Positions 1 to 10,038 are shown, counted from the stretch's first letter. The stretch: DNA of 64,000 bases from Pseudoalteromonas viridis (GCF_017742995.1 NZ_CP072426.1:1237392-1301391), one strand, 5' to 3'. A program made the numbers and translations. The notes: generated by a model from the sequence alone, not told the origin.

Positions 1-1665
1 CAAGGACAGTTTGTGGTTAATGACATTGGTGAGAAAATCGCCATTCGTTTAAAGGTCACCGAAGAGGCTGATCCACAACTACAAGAAATCGGTCTGAAAA
101 TGATCGCCGGGTTTAACGGCTACGCCAAATTAGCGCAAACCCCCACCCGTCCTAAGTCGTACATTTTTTATGCCCCGGTAAAATCCGCCGGCTACAGCAT
201 TGCCTTAACTTTGCCTGAGCATGTGGTGTTTGCCCCTGTGTACGCGTTACGTCAGCAGCTGCTAATCATTCTTGGGTTTGCCGTGGCAATTTCATTACTG
301 GTTGCCTGGCGTTTTTCCAACAGTATTTATCAGCCCATTGCAAAGCTTACCAAGGCCGCGCAGGCACTGACCCAGGGCAACTTTAATGTGTCTTTATCTA
401 CCCGGGGTAAAGACGAGCTGGCCAATCTCGGCTGTGCTTTTGCCCAAATGCGCGATAAAGTATTCCAGCGCGAATCTGAACTTGAACAACGGGTCGATGA
501 GCGCACTGAAGCTTTGGAGCTGGCAAAACTGGCAGCGGAAGAAGCCGCCAATGCCAAAAGCCGCTTTCTGGCTAATATGAGTCATGAAATACGCACCCCA
601 ATGAATGGCATTTTGGGCACTTTGCAGTTGCTGAACCAACAAAACAACTTCAATGAAGAGCAGGCTACGCTTATTCGGGTTGCCAATGAATCTGGGCAGA
701 GCCTGCTGACGCTTATCAACGACATTCTCGACATTTCTAAGTTAGATCAGGGCGAGGTGTCGCTGTATTTCGAACCCTTTGATCTGCACGCTGTACTGCA
801 CCACCTGGAACAGCTGTTTAGCGAAAAGGTCATCGAAAAGCGGCTGCGTTTTCAATTGGTGATCGGCGACTCTGTGCCCAAAGAGGTGGTGAGCGATAAA
901 CACCGTCTGCAGCAGGTACTACTGAACCTGCTCAATAATGCCATCAAGTTCACTCACGAAGGCTTTATCCGTCTGGAAGTCGAAAATATTGGCAATATGG
1001 AGCAGGTAATGCTGAAATTTACTGTTGCTGATAGCGGTATTGGCATTGCAAAAGATAAGCTCCCGCATATCTTTAACCCCTTTTATCAGGAAGACGAAAG
1101 CACTACCCGACGTTACGGCGGCTCCGGGCTGGGTTTGTGTATTTGTCAGCAGATCATTGAGCTGTGCGGCGGCCACCTCAACTGCCAGTCACAGCAAGGA
1201 AAAGGCACACAATTTGACTTTAACTGGCCTGTTGCGCCATGTTGCCTGATCTATTCCGAAGACAGCGACCAGATAACACTGGGCGCGCTTCATGGTCATG
1301 TTTTGCTCGCAGAGGACAATGCGGTCAACCAAATTGTCACCAAAGCCATTTTGGAAAAACTGGGCCTGAGTGTCACCATAGTCACCGATGGCCAGCAGGC
1401 GCTGCAACAGCTGGAAAAAGAACATTATGATCTGGTTCTGATGGACATGCACATGCCCAATATGGATGGCATAGAGGCGACCAAAGCGATCCGTAAAATG
1501 CCACAACACCTGCAGCTGACCATTATTGCACTGACCGCCAACGTGTTGATCAAAGACATTGAAGCCTGCTTTGCTGCCGGTATGGACGACTACATCAGTA
1601 AGCCCATTGCGCTGGAGCAACTCAAAACCGTGCTCGATAAATGGTTAGCGGTAAAAAATGGCTAA
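1..1665 (+). CDS. Hybrid sensor histidine kinase/response regulator (5' partial)
   Basis: The reading frame is open from base 1, so the true start lies outside the window. What remains is the end of a periplasmic sensor region, a membrane segment near residues 85-103 (LLIILGFAVAISLLVAW), a HAMP linker, a coiled coil, a HisKA domain with the H-box SHEIRTPMNG (phospho-acceptor His about residue 195 of the visible part), an HATPase_c domain with DSGIGI and GSGLGL boxes, and a C-terminal receiver domain with LMDMHMPN carrying the phospho-accepting Asp (about 482) and a KP motif near the end. Such proteins autophosphorylate on His and pass phosphate to their own receiver and usually on to an Hpt protein. 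The ligand is unknown. The 3' end overlaps the convergent cupin gene by 21 bases. Confidence 0.95.
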   Translation, partial: QGQFVVNDIGEKIAIRLKVTEEADPQLQEIGLKMIAGFNGYAKLAQTPTRPKSYIFYAPVKSAGYSIALTLPEHVVFAPVYALRQQLLIILGFAVAISLLVAWRFSNSIYQPIAKLTKAAQALTQGNFNVSLSTRGKDELANLGCAFAQMRDKVFQRESELEQRVDERTEALELAKLAAEEAANAKSRFLANMSHEIRTPMNGILGTLQLLNQQNNFNEEQATLIRVANESGQSLLTLINDILDISKLDQGEVSLYFEPFDLHAVLHHLEQLFSEKVIEKRLRFQLVIGDSVPKEVVSDKHRLQQVLLNLLNNAIKFTHEGFIRLEVENIGNMEQVMLKFTVADSGIGIAKDKLPHIFNPFYQEDESTTRRYGGSGLGLCICQQIIELCGGHLNCQSQQGKGTQFDFNWPVAPCCLIYSEDSDQITLGALHGHVLLAEDNAVNQIVTKAILEKLGLSVTIVTDGQQALQQLEKEHYDLVLMDMHMPNMDGIEATKAIRKMPQHLQLTIIALTANVLIKDIEACFAAGMDDYISKPIALEQLKTVLDKWLAVKNG

Positions 1666-1959
1666 CCAGACAGTTTCCTGCTCAGGAGCGGTCCAGCTGA
1701 CTTTATGCTTACAATGCGCGGGAATGTTGAGGTGATCTCCGGCGCTCAGGCGCTCAACCCGGCCATCTTCAAATGTGAGTTCACCTGCCCCTTGCAGTAC
1801 CAGAACCCACTCATGCTCATCCTGATCGTACCAACCCTGAGGTGGCGAGGTATGCCCTTTGGATACAATACGCTCTATTTTGAGCTGTTCATGAGACAGT
1901 AATGTCTGGAAGACTTCGTCGCTGAGGTCTACAGGAATATCAGAAAACAGGTTATTCAT
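1645..1959 (-). CDS. Small cupin-domain protein
   Basis: This 104-residue single-domain protein has the two cupin motifs: a G-rich motif 1 region around HEWVLVLQGAGELTFEDG and motif 2 with GDHLNIPAHCKHKV, whose His residues would bind a metal. The sequence resembles cytosolic cupin proteins described as phosphoribosylaminomimidazole-carboxylase-like or cupin_2 family members, for which no single reaction is established. It has no signal peptide. It converges on the histidine kinase, with overlapping 3' ends, and nothing nearby suggests a pathway. Confidence 0.85.
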   Translation of the reverse strand: MNNLFSDIPVDLSDEVFQTLLSHEQLKIERIVSKGHTSPPQGWYDQDEHEWVLVLQGAGELTFEDGRVERLSAGDHLNIPAHCKHKVSWTAPEQETVWLAIFYR

Positions 1960-2043
1960 TGCTCACCGCAAATAAAATAAAGTAAAAACGTATCGTAACT
2001 TAGGCGAACTAAAAAGAGAATGAATTGAAAGGGAAGAGAGATT

Positions 2044-2119
<76 letters not shown>

Positions 2120-2279
2120 AAATCGACGACAAAGATACTAGAAGATTTTTCTGCCTTTGAAAACCCCCAAATGTAACTTTTTTAAAGTAATTAAGCTGTT
2201 AGACTAAATTTCAACCAAAGAGAGCGATATTTACTATCGCTCTGCCCGTTGTGCTGCTACAAATGCGCCCAGGGGCTGC

Positions 2280-2804
2280 TTAGTGCAGGAGTTGTAATGC
2301 GGCTTCAAGCTGTTGTTTAAGCTCGGTATTTGTCAGCTCGCCTGCTTCTGAGTCGAAGTTATCGAAAAAGCTTGGCACCGACAGGCTGGCTTTAACGTCC
2401 GCGGCAAAGAAAGGAGCCGACCCCACCGCTGATGCCAGCACGCTCTGTGCGCCACCTGGGCCCGGAGATGTTGCCATCATCAGCATCGGCGTATTCTGGT
2501 AAACCTGTTTATCTATGCGTGACGTCCAGTCAAACAGGTTCTTGTAAGCGGCTGAATAACTGCCATTGTGTTCGGCAAAAGACACAATGATTGCATCAGC
2601 GTCACCAATTTTGGCGAAAAAGCGCTGAGCCTGGTCCGGAATACCACTCTGAGTCTCGCGCTCAATGCTGTAAATCGGCATTTCGTAGTCATTCAGGTCT
2701 AGCACTTCAACTTCGGCATTGGGGATCAGCGAAGCTGCATAACTGGCTAACTGCTGGTTGATTGACTGGCGACTGTTACTGGCTGCAAATACTAAAACTT
2801 TCAT
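2280..2804 (-). CDS. NAD(P)H-dependent FMN reductase family protein
   Basis: The 174-residue product has a flavodoxin-like fold. The N-terminal strand MKVLVFAASNSRQSIN forms the phosphate-binding loop for FMN, and SFAEHNGSYSAAYKNLFDW matches the conserved family motif (usually PEYN-GS-LKN-DW), with an E-H-N-G-S variant. Members reduce FMN or quinones using NAD(P)H in the cytosol. It is divergent from the LysR gene at 2948 with a 143-base shared control region, so LysR control is likely. Confidence 0.88.
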   Translation of the reverse strand: MKVLVFAASNSRQSINQQLASYAASLIPNAEVEVLDLNDYEMPIYSIERETQSGIPDQAQRFFAKIGDADAIIVSFAEHNGSYSAAYKNLFDWTSRIDKQVYQNTPMLMMATSPGPGGAQSVLASAVGSAPFFAADVKASLSVPSFFDNFDSEAGELTNTELKQQLEAALQLLH

Positions 2805-2947
2805 GGTGTTACCCTCTCAAAATAAGTCTGAATTTAGATTCACCTGATGCCACACTTCACGCTGTGTTTGCCTCAAGCTGATGACAACCAGTGTATATTA
2901 GGTTTTAATAATGATTAATAGGGCAAAAGTAAAGTTACTATTTCCAT

Positions 2948-3856
2948 ATGAATAACAATCTTTTTGAAGGCATAGAGATCTTCACTGAAGTGGTCGAGAG
3001 CCAGAGCTTTATTGCCGCAGCCCAGAAGCTGGGCCACTCGCCTTCTCATATCAGCAAAGTGATTGCCAGGCTTGAGGAGCGGCTGGGTGTCAGGCTGTTA
3101 AACCGCACCACCCGCACCCTGGCTTTAACGCCCGAGGGGGAATCGTATTACCAAAACTGTACCCGGCTTATCCAGGATGCGCAGGCAGCCGCTCAGCAGC
3201 TGAATGTAGCCGATGATATCCCGCGCGGCACGCTGAAAATCACCTGTCCGGTGGCATTCAGTACAGATTACTTGCAACCCGTTTTGGCCGAGTATCTGAA
3301 TCGTTATCCCAATGTCTCGCTTGAATGGGATCTTGAAGACAAAGCCGTTGATGTGATTGGCGATGGCTATGATCTGGCGGTACGGGCAACGCCTCAGCTG
3401 GAGGAGTCCAGCCTGATCTGTAAACGGGTCTATCGATGCAAGACCTATATTGTTGCCAGCCCGGATTATCTCAGCCGATTCGGGCAGCCACATCACCCCA
3501 AAGAGTTACAAAAACACCACAGCATTTGTTATAGCAACCTCAAAACCCCCGACCGCTGGGAGTTTAAAGATAAACAGGGTAACGCATTTCATGTGGACGT
3601 AAGGCAAAGGATCTTATGTAACAATGGTCATATGCAAACCGCCATGGCGCGCGACGGAATAGGCATTGCGCGTCTGCCCGCCTTTTATGTCGACAGCTTA
3701 ATCACACAGCAGCAGCTCGTCACTCTGTTTCCCGACTACCCGCAGCCCGATGTGAACGTGTATGTGGTGTATCCCAGCCGCCGCCACCTCTCACCCAAAG
3801 TACGGCACTTTATCGACCTGCTGTCAGCGCATTTTGAGCAAGCGAGTGGCAACTAG
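2948..3856 (+). CDS. LysR-family transcriptional regulator
   Basis: The 302-residue protein has an N-terminal winged helix-turn-helix (residues about 5-65; SFIAAAQKLGHSPSHISKVIARLEERLGVRLLNRTTR), followed by a periplasmic-binding-protein-like effector domain from about residue 90 to the end. It most resembles the CrgA/AaeR-type LysR subgroup. The effector cannot be told from sequence. The FMN reductase at 2280-2804 is transcribed divergently and is the most likely target. Confidence 0.93.
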   Translation: MNNNLFEGIEIFTEVVESQSFIAAAQKLGHSPSHISKVIARLEERLGVRLLNRTTRTLALTPEGESYYQNCTRLIQDAQAAAQQLNVADDIPRGTLKITCPVAFSTDYLQPVLAEYLNRYPNVSLEWDLEDKAVDVIGDGYDLAVRATPQLEESSLICKRVYRCKTYIVASPDYLSRFGQPHHPKELQKHHSICYSNLKTPDRWEFKDKQGNAFHVDVRQRILCNNGHMQTAMARDGIGIARLPAFYVDSLITQQQLVTLFPDYPQPDVNVYVVYPSRRHLSPKVRHFIDLLSAHFEQASGN

Positions 3857-3894
3857 TACCAGTGCAATTACCATCGCTTAAAGGGCCGCCCCAA

Positions 3895-4917
3895 TTAGCT
3901 GGCTGTTGCCCAGTCACAGGCTTTGACGGCGTTGTACCAGCGGCGCTCGAATGGCCTGTTCACCAGGGGCTTAGGTAACTGAACGTCTACACCGAGGGGC
4001 GTTGCCAGGTGCTGAAACACCAGGCGGCGCACATTGTCATCCTGAAGCTGTGTGTAGGCCAGCTTCAGAGCACTTTTACTTTGCTGACTCACCGGGTGCC
4101 CTTCCAGCTGCATAAAACGGGCATTGACCCATAGCAACATGGCCTGCTTGGTCTCGTTGGGAAATGACTCGGTTAATCTGGCGGTCGGTCCGTATAACCG
4201 CTGATAGTTCAGCAGCTGCTTTTGAATAATAAAAGCAAACAGTAAATTCACGCCTGCGGAGATCTGCCCGGAGCGTTTGTCTATTTCCTGGTAATTCGCC
4301 AGCGCTTTACGAAACTGCGCTTCTGCCTCTGCCACTTTGCCAAGCTCCAGCTCAATGATCCCCAAATTATTAGCAATAATGCCATTTTTAGAGGTGATCC
4401 CAGCCTTGTCGGCGATGTTAATCGCTCTGTCATACAAAGTTTTGGCTTGTTCATAGTCACCGAGCTGGCGAGATACCAACGCCAGGCTGTTGGTCAGGGT
4501 CAGCCGTTGTTGATCAGACTGTGCATGCTTATAAGCACACTCCAGGCTGAGTCTGGCATCGTTCAGGAAATCGTGGCGGCGTAACCAAATCCCCAGCGCA
4601 CTCATGGCGGTGGGAATTTTTTCGATAAAATAGGGGTGAGTATGGTGCGAAAATATCGCTTCCAGTGAGTGCTCCATTGTTTCCATTTGATGGGTTGGCA
4701 CGGCGGCACGCAAGCGAATAAAGTGCCAGCGCAGGAATAAGGGGGTGGGCAGTCTGTCTAGTTGCTCAACCTGCTCCAGTAGCCTTAGCGTGGTTGCAGG
4801 GTCTACCGTTAAGTAATCTTCGGCTTCCTGCAGGGTGTCGACCACCGCGCCCGGCGTTTGCGTCCAAGCGATCACAGGTATCAGCAACATCCACAGCCCA
4901 ACAATCGCTCGTAACAT
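3895..4917 (-). CDS. Secreted or membrane-anchored TPR-repeat protein
   Basis: About 340 residues with an N-terminal signal sequence (LRAIVGLWMLLIPVIAWTQT) and a helical-repeat body. Clear tetratricopeptide repeats lie near residues 130-215, for example SRQLGDYEQAKTLYDRAINIADKAG and ELELGKVAEAEAQFRKALANYQE with the W/L-G-Y-A-F-A-P spacing. No enzymatic domain is visible. It probably acts as a periplasmic scaffold or is a remnant of a TPR-sensor family, but the partner is unknown. I chose the ATG at 4917 over the GTG one codon upstream. Confidence 0.75.
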   Translation of the reverse strand: MLRAIVGLWMLLIPVIAWTQTPGAVVDTLQEAEDYLTVDPATTLRLLEQVEQLDRLPTPLFLRWHFIRLRAAVPTHQMETMEHSLEAIFSHHTHPYFIEKIPTAMSALGIWLRRHDFLNDARLSLECAYKHAQSDQQRLTLTNSLALVSRQLGDYEQAKTLYDRAINIADKAGITSKNGIIANNLGIIELELGKVAEAEAQFRKALANYQEIDKRSGQISAGVNLLFAFIIQKQLLNYQRLYGPTARLTESFPNETKQAMLLWVNARFMQLEGHPVSQQSKSALKLAYTQLQDDNVRRLVFQHLATPLGVDVQLPKPLVNRPFERRWYNAVKACDWATAS

Positions 4918-4982
4918 CACCCAACTCGCTTTTACCTACCTCCTGAAACTATAGAATGCACGCTGCAAATGTTCAAAGCGGC

Positions 4983-6197
4983 TTACTGATGCTCGAAGTA
5001 AATGCGGTAGGTGCTCGACCAGATGGGGTAGTCTACTTCCATCAGATAGCAGCGGTAGTTAGCCGGGTCCAGCTCGGCGTAACGAAACAAGTAATCGAGC
5101 TTTTGCTGCTGTAGTTCGTCCCATTGCAATGCTCGGGCACCAGCTTTTAAGTCAATCAAGCGTAATTCAGGAAACTCCGGCAAACGCTCGGTCCACATGT
5201 CCTCTACGCTGAGCTTGCCTTCTTCGACTTTCTGATTGCCATGGTAACAGCCGACATTAACACAACTGTGGCGGTCCAGCTGCTGCTCTATCAATACCAG
5301 CAGGCGTAATTTCTTGGCCGGATTTTTGATTGAAATACTGGTGGAGCTGCACTTGCTGGCGTGACTGAGCGGGTCTACCAGCTCATCCGGGTTATTAAAA
5401 ATAAAGGTCGCGTCAAAGTGCTCCTTGCCCGCAATGGGATCAAACACCAGCCCACTGTTGCCGGGGGAATAACTGGCAAACGCCTGATACAATCCGGGGG
5501 TTGATAGCTCCTCGGCAATACCAATGCTAAAGCGCTGTGCCTCAACCCGACTGTTGGCGTTAATGTGCAAAGGTGCGATGAAATCATCATTATGAGGATG
5601 GGTGTAAAACTGCACGAAAGGCGCGGCACCGGTTTCACGCTTGATCTGCGACTTGCTGATCATCGCCACTTCCTGCAAAAACCCCTCTCGACCTCTTTCA
5701 CGGGTTAACACATAAGCACAGAAGATCTCATCCATGCTCGTGCCAAGCAAGGACTTTGCCGCGTAATACAGCTGTGCCCGTTTGTCCTGGCCCGACAGAT
5801 TTATATCCTGAGTAGTCACCTTATCCTCTTCTCGAGACGTCAGTAGTCGTTTTAGCTGCGCATGACTTCTGGCGTACTGAGGCATGGTGGTTTCGAAACG
5901 CTCACTCACCTGACGCCACTGCGCGACCAGGTCGTGTGGCACATGCCCTGTCAGTTGCTCACCCAAGGCATTGAGTGCCTGTTGCCCGGGTAAATGATAA
6001 AGCACCTGCTCGCCAGATTTGGCTTTGTATGCATTAAATAAACGCTGACTGGTTGAGCGATGGCAGCCAATATGGCGGGCAAACCCGCCTATGGTTTGCG
6101 CCTGGGCAGGCATTGCCCGCATAATCGCCGTGAGCACTTTTTTGACCCGCTCACCCAGTCTGCGTAGTTCACTGTGTGCCTGATGACTCAGTCCCAT
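4983..6197 (-). CDS. Unassigned cytoplasmic protein with helix-turn-helix-like N-terminus
   Basis: 404 residues, no signal peptide and no membrane segment. The first 60 residues are basic and helical, and TIGGFARHIGCHRSTSQRLF has the spacing of a helix-turn-helix (sigma-factor or MarR-like), suggesting DNA binding. The remainder is mixed alpha/beta and I do not recognise it. Full length and good codon use argue that it is a real gene. It may be a transcriptional regulator with a large sensory domain. Confidence 0.6.
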   Translation of the reverse strand: MGLSHQAHSELRRLGERVKKVLTAIMRAMPAQAQTIGGFARHIGCHRSTSQRLFNAYKAKSGEQVLYHLPGQQALNALGEQLTGHVPHDLVAQWRQVSERFETTMPQYARSHAQLKRLLTSREEDKVTTQDINLSGQDKRAQLYYAAKSLLGTSMDEIFCAYVLTRERGREGFLQEVAMISKSQIKRETGAAPFVQFYTHPHNDDFIAPLHINANSRVEAQRFSIGIAEELSTPGLYQAFASYSPGNSGLVFDPIAGKEHFDATFIFNNPDELVDPLSHASKCSSTSISIKNPAKKLRLLVLIEQQLDRHSCVNVGCYHGNQKVEEGKLSVEDMWTERLPEFPELRLIDLKAGARALQWDELQQQKLDYLFRYAELDPANYRCYLMEVDYPIWSSTYRIYFEHQ

Positions 6198-6256
6198 GAT
6201 CTTCTGTATTACCGTTCAATTTCTGATAGATTACCCGGGACTGAGCAAAAAAGCGA

Positions 6257-7897
6257 CTAGTTACAGGCGCCTACAGTTTTCCACGGACCCCAAGGACCAG
6301 ATTGAGCCGGGTCTTCACCCTGCACCCACCACTGCGCTTCGTAGACCACGCCGCTTTTGGCTACGCGGTCGCCGGTATTGTAAACGGCACTCGCATCCCA
6401 GCCTGGAATACCCTGACAGTTGTCATCACCGCCCACAGTCACCGTTTTAGATACTGTGCTGCTTTGTCCCTGGTCATCTGCTACCGTCAGGCGAATAGTA
6501 TAGCTGCCTGCTACGCGATAAGTGTGCGTCACAGAGGACCCAGAAGCACTCTGACCATCACCAAACTGCCACTGACTGGATACAATCTGACCATTGTCTG
6601 TGCTGGTGTTGTTCAGGGTGACGGTCAGGCCTGACTGAGCCACAGTGAAATTCGCAACGGGGGCAGGGTCACCTGAACCATCGCAGTTATCCAGCTTTTT
6701 CCAGACATTGGGATAGACATCCGGCTGTGCACCTGAAGACCACCAGATGGCTTCGTAAATGCTGCCCTGATAAGACACTTTATCGCCTAATGCGTATGAC
6801 GTTGTGCTGTTCCAGGCTTCTACATCACACACTGGCGGCTCACCAATTGAGACCACTTTTGACACGCTTGCCGTTTGTTGTGCGGTATCGGTTACCGTGA
6901 GCGTTACGTTGTAGCTGCCGTTCGCTGCATAGGTATGGCGTGGGTTTGCAGCACTAGAGCGATTACCGTCACCAAAGTTCCAGTCATACGCGGTAATGCC
7001 ATTGTCATCCGTTGCACGGTTGGCAAAACTTACGGTCAAACCCGATACCGATGAGCTGAAATCGGCAACCGGCTTTTCATCCGTTGGGTTATCCGGGTTG
7101 CCCGGTTTCAGGCCGGTTTTACGCTCGATCCAGTCCAGATAGCTGGTCGTGCGGGTAAATGCCGTCGCACCTGAACAGGCAATCCCCCAACTCACAGTAC
7201 CGATACTGTAGAAATCGTTACCAACACGCACCGCATAAGGTCCGCCGCTGTCGCCGTTACAGGCTGAACGACCACCTTCGCCACCGCCACAGATCACAGA
7301 GCCCGGAATATTGAAATTCAGCTGGCTGCTACAACTGGCATTAGAGATCACCGGTAACTGGGCTTCGCGCAGCACATCACTCGGGCGGCCACGGTTAGAG
7401 GTGAGGCCCCAGCCAGACACGGTTGGATAGTCGCCAATACCCGCGTATTGATCCGCAATCGACTGAGTCGGGAGTTTTGCCGGGGTATACTTGCTCGCAG
7501 CTGGCGTTGCCAGACGCAACACGGCGATATCATAGCCCGAGCGGATCCCGTTCGCACCACGCCAGTTTTCGTGCATGATAATCTGAGATACGCGCAACGT
7601 ATCACCGTCACCACGGCTAATAGAGTGAGCGCCCACGCGCACCGTCAGGCTGGCCGTTGATGCATTATCAAGACAGTGTGCAGCAGTCAGTACCCAGTTT
7701 TCACTCAATAGAGTACCGCCACAGCCCTGACGTCCATTCATTAGCAGAGCGACCTGGTAGGGTCTTGAGTATGCTGGAGTTTCAATCCCGCCCACAACAC
7801 TTGGAGTGATATCGGTTGAGCCCGGTTGCACTGTATTCGCAGAGACGGCAGTTGCTGACAATGACAGGACAGCCGCAGCCAAAAGTGTAATTTTCAT
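6257..7897 (-). CDS. Secreted trypsin-like serine protease with two PKD and two CBM5/12 domains
   Basis: 546 residues: a signal peptide (1-20), a short propeptide, then a chymotrypsin-fold S1 domain starting at the classic activation point VVGGIE (about residue 34). The catalytic triad is visible as His74 in LTAAHC, Asp123 in YDIAVLRL and Ser217 in GDSGGP. Downstream the order is PKD domain (about 276-352), chitin/cellulose-binding CBM5/12 module (about 357-404, YQGSIYEAIWW), a second PKD domain (about 412-488) and a second CBM5/12 module (about 494-546, GVVYEAQWW). The protein should be exported and bind an insoluble polysaccharide while cleaving protein. Asp at the S1 pocket position (CNGDSGG) suggests trypsin-like specificity, though the S1 pocket residue itself was not aligned. 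Confidence 0.93.
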   Translation of the reverse strand: MKITLLAAAVLSLSATAVSANTVQPGSTDITPSVVGGIETPAYSRPYQVALLMNGRQGCGGTLLSENWVLTAAHCLDNASTASLTVRVGAHSISRGDGDTLRVSQIIMHENWRGANGIRSGYDIAVLRLATPAASKYTPAKLPTQSIADQYAGIGDYPTVSGWGLTSNRGRPSDVLREAQLPVISNASCSSQLNFNIPGSVICGGGEGGRSACNGDSGGPYAVRVGNDFYSIGTVSWGIACSGATAFTRTTSYLDWIERKTGLKPGNPDNPTDEKPVADFSSSVSGLTVSFANRATDDNGITAYDWNFGDGNRSSAANPRHTYAANGSYNVTLTVTDTAQQTASVSKVVSIGEPPVCDVEAWNSTTSYALGDKVSYQGSIYEAIWWSSGAQPDVYPNVWKKLDNCDGSGDPAPVANFTVAQSGLTVTLNNTSTDNGQIVSSQWQFGDGQSASGSSVTHTYRVAGSYTIRLTVADDQGQSSTVSKTVTVGGDDNCQGIPGWDASAVYNTGDRVAKSGVVYEAQWWVQGEDPAQSGPWGPWKTVGACN

Positions 7898-8367
7898 GTT
7901 GTATCCTTGTATGGTTATTGCTCAAAAAGCAATCTAGAAATAATCTGAGATACACACAAAGATCAATGGGTATGATGAAAAAAGCAACTGGCACGACCAG
8001 TTAAAAATTTAGTCTGAACGCCATCATTAGCTGGTATTTTAAACACTTAACCGTAACATTTTTTTTACAGCAATTAGTGAAATTTATTTCACAAAAATTT
8101 CTGAAAAAGAGCCATCGCCAGATTGGAACGGTTTAAATAACAAAGACTTAAATCAACCAAATCGAGATAAAAGACATAATACTGACATAAACAAATCACA
8201 AAACCAGCACCACAAGCTTGCTAATAGTGTGCCTGTTTTTAAGGTGAGGAGTCGGTTTAGCGTGCGCTTGGCTAACCACATCATAAAGTGGGCAGCGCTC
8301 TCAGATACCCATACTTACTTTTTATCGCCCAACTTGGCAGATCTTTGGATTAGCAAGCAGGTGAAGC
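7898..8367. other. Intergenic stretch, no gene seen
   Basis: About 470 AT-rich bases between the start of the protease gene and the 3' end of the solute-binding protein gene. It must hold the protease promoter. I see no convincing ORF, RNA fold or repeat; the short overlapping ORFs lack a ribosome-binding site. Confidence 0.6.
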
Positions 8368-9117
8368 TCAAAAGGGCAGCATCTCAATGCCATATTTAAG
8401 GTAAATCCGGGTGATTTCACCTTGCTCCAGCATATGCTTGAGCGCCAGGTCAATTTCCTGCTTAAGCTGAGTATTGCTGGGCTGAATGCGCATAGACACT
8501 GGCAACTTGCTGATCTCGTATACTTCCTTAAAGCCGCGGTAAGCAGGGTTTGTCGCAATATAGTATGCAGCGGTGACATCACCAATCATGATGTAATCCA
8601 GACGGGTGTGTGCCAATTGCACCAGTAGCTTCCGCTCCGAAATGTTATCGTAGACGGCTATTTTCCCGGTGCCAAAGTGGCGCTCAAACGGCCCATAACG
8701 GTAGCCACGTACACGCCCCATCACCTTGCCATAAAAGGCTTCGGGTTGCTGATAAGCCCGCGCGTCTTTGCGACCGAGTACGACCTCGCGAGAAAAAGCA
8801 TAGTCAATGCTGTAAATACCTGGCACTCTGGAGCTTTGCCGCCAGCTGGGATTAACACCCGGTTCAATATCAATCTCACCCGATTCAAACGATTTGTGGC
8901 CACGAGCAACAGATAGGGGTACAAACTCAAATTCATGCCCCGTCAATTCACCAAGGCGAATAAAAATGTCCTTAAAAATGCCAGCCTGCTCTGAGCCCTC
9001 CAGATAGTTATAAGGTGGGTTTGCCCCGTGATACACCAGCACGGAATAACGCGCAGCATCAGCGTCTGCGGTCAGAAAAACGCACAACAACAGAATATAT
9101 CGTCTCAGACTACGCAT
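8368..9117 (-). CDS. Periplasmic solute-binding protein, family 3 (amino-acid-type)
   Basis: 249 residues with a signal peptide (RRYILLLCVFLTADADA) and a bilobed SBP_bac_3-type body: VLVYHGANPPYNYLEGSEQAGIFKDI at the start of the mature part and RIQPSNTQLKQEIDLALKHM near the end. No permease or ATPase gene is adjacent. Many such orphan proteins in Pseudoalteromonas and Shewanella are not transporter parts but isolated binding proteins of unknown ligand, and that is the safest reading here. Confidence 0.85.
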   Translation of the reverse strand: MRSLRRYILLLCVFLTADADAARYSVLVYHGANPPYNYLEGSEQAGIFKDIFIRLGELTGHEFEFVPLSVARGHKSFESGEIDIEPGVNPSWRQSSRVPGIYSIDYAFSREVVLGRKDARAYQQPEAFYGKVMGRVRGYRYGPFERHFGTGKIAVYDNISERKLLVQLAHTRLDYIMIGDVTAAYYIATNPAYRGFKEVYEISKLPVSMRIQPSNTQLKQEIDLALKHMLEQGEITRIYLKYGIEMLPF

Positions 9118-9596
9118 TGCCGCTAATCCGGTTTAATGCCTGTTTAATTTGCCAGGTATCTTGACTCATGGTTTGCACTTTGCAGCGGGACAGATCTTAA
9201 GCTTAGTTAAGCAACACGCTTAGGCAAAGAATTATAAATAAATTGTTACCCGAACATCGGATATTCAAGTTATCTGAATAAGAAAAAAGAACTATAAAAT
9301 GAAAATATTCATACCCAAGCCCAACACCAAAAGTAAGTGCACACTTACAACTTATAAAAGTCAATAAACCATGTTAAATTGAATGAAATTTGCACCAAAT
9401 TAAATTTAAATAAATAAAACTTTCTTTATTTCGTCTATTTATCGAAACATAAGTTTCATGATAATGTACCACCATGAGTTCAAGGGCACGGCATCAAACA
9501 CTGTGCCATTGTCGTCTGCTGTGGCTGAAGGCGAAGGGTTTCCCTTGATTTTTTGCGCCCGGTCACAGCGTTTTATAGCAAAAAGGAAGTTTAATT
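9118..9596. other. AT-rich intergenic region, no gene seen
   Basis: About 480 bases of strongly AT-rich sequence between divergent genes, containing promoters for both. A 65-codon ORF starting at 9458 overlaps the next gene out of frame and has no support. Confidence 0.6.
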
Positions 9597-10004
9597 ATGA
9601 AAAATGCGTTACTTGTTTCTTTACTCTCACTCGCCAGCACATCAGTACTTGCTAATGTCACGCCAGCGACGGCCTCAGCCAAACAAATACCTGAGCGCCC
9701 TGGGTACAGCAGCGTTAATGAAGTTATTGAATATGGCCGTCAATATCAGGAGATCAAAGGTCAGTTGCTGGAAGCTGGATATCAACTCCAGGCATGCAAC
9801 CAACATGTGATCAACTATTTTGTACAACCCGCGTCGCCTGTGTATCTGTACGCACAAGCCGAGTGCACGTATTCACGTTCAGTGGGGGGCGATTATTCAC
9901 TGGAAACCGACTATGCCCTGGTCAAAATCGACGTTGATTATCACCAGTTCAATCAGTTATTTCACGAAGGAGCGGTCAACGTTAACTATGTGACCGTGTA
10001 TTAA
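9597..10004 (+). CDS. Small exported protein of unknown function
   Basis: 135 residues with a clear signal peptide (MKNALLVSLLSLASTSVLAN) and a ribosome-binding site AAGGAAG eight or nine bases upstream. The mature part has two Cys residues (QACNQH and AECTY) that could form a disulphide and a beta-rich C-terminus. I do not recognise the family. It stands alone and is followed by a strong terminator. Confidence 0.75.
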   Translation: MKNALLVSLLSLASTSVLANVTPATASAKQIPERPGYSSVNEVIEYGRQYQEIKGQLLEAGYQLQACNQHVINYFVQPASPVYLYAQAECTYSRSVGGDYSLETDYALVKIDVDYHQFNQLFHEGAVNVNYVTVY

Positions 10005-10038
10005 TCTAATCAAATCAACAGCGTTACGCTTTCAGTCG

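Noticed and set aside
7782..7994. 70-codon ORF ending in the protease signal region
   Set aside because: Out-of-frame overlap with the protease start, no ribosome-binding site.
9458..9655. 65-codon ORF before the small exported protein
   Set aside because: It overlaps that gene in another frame; the latter has the signal peptide and ribosome-binding site.
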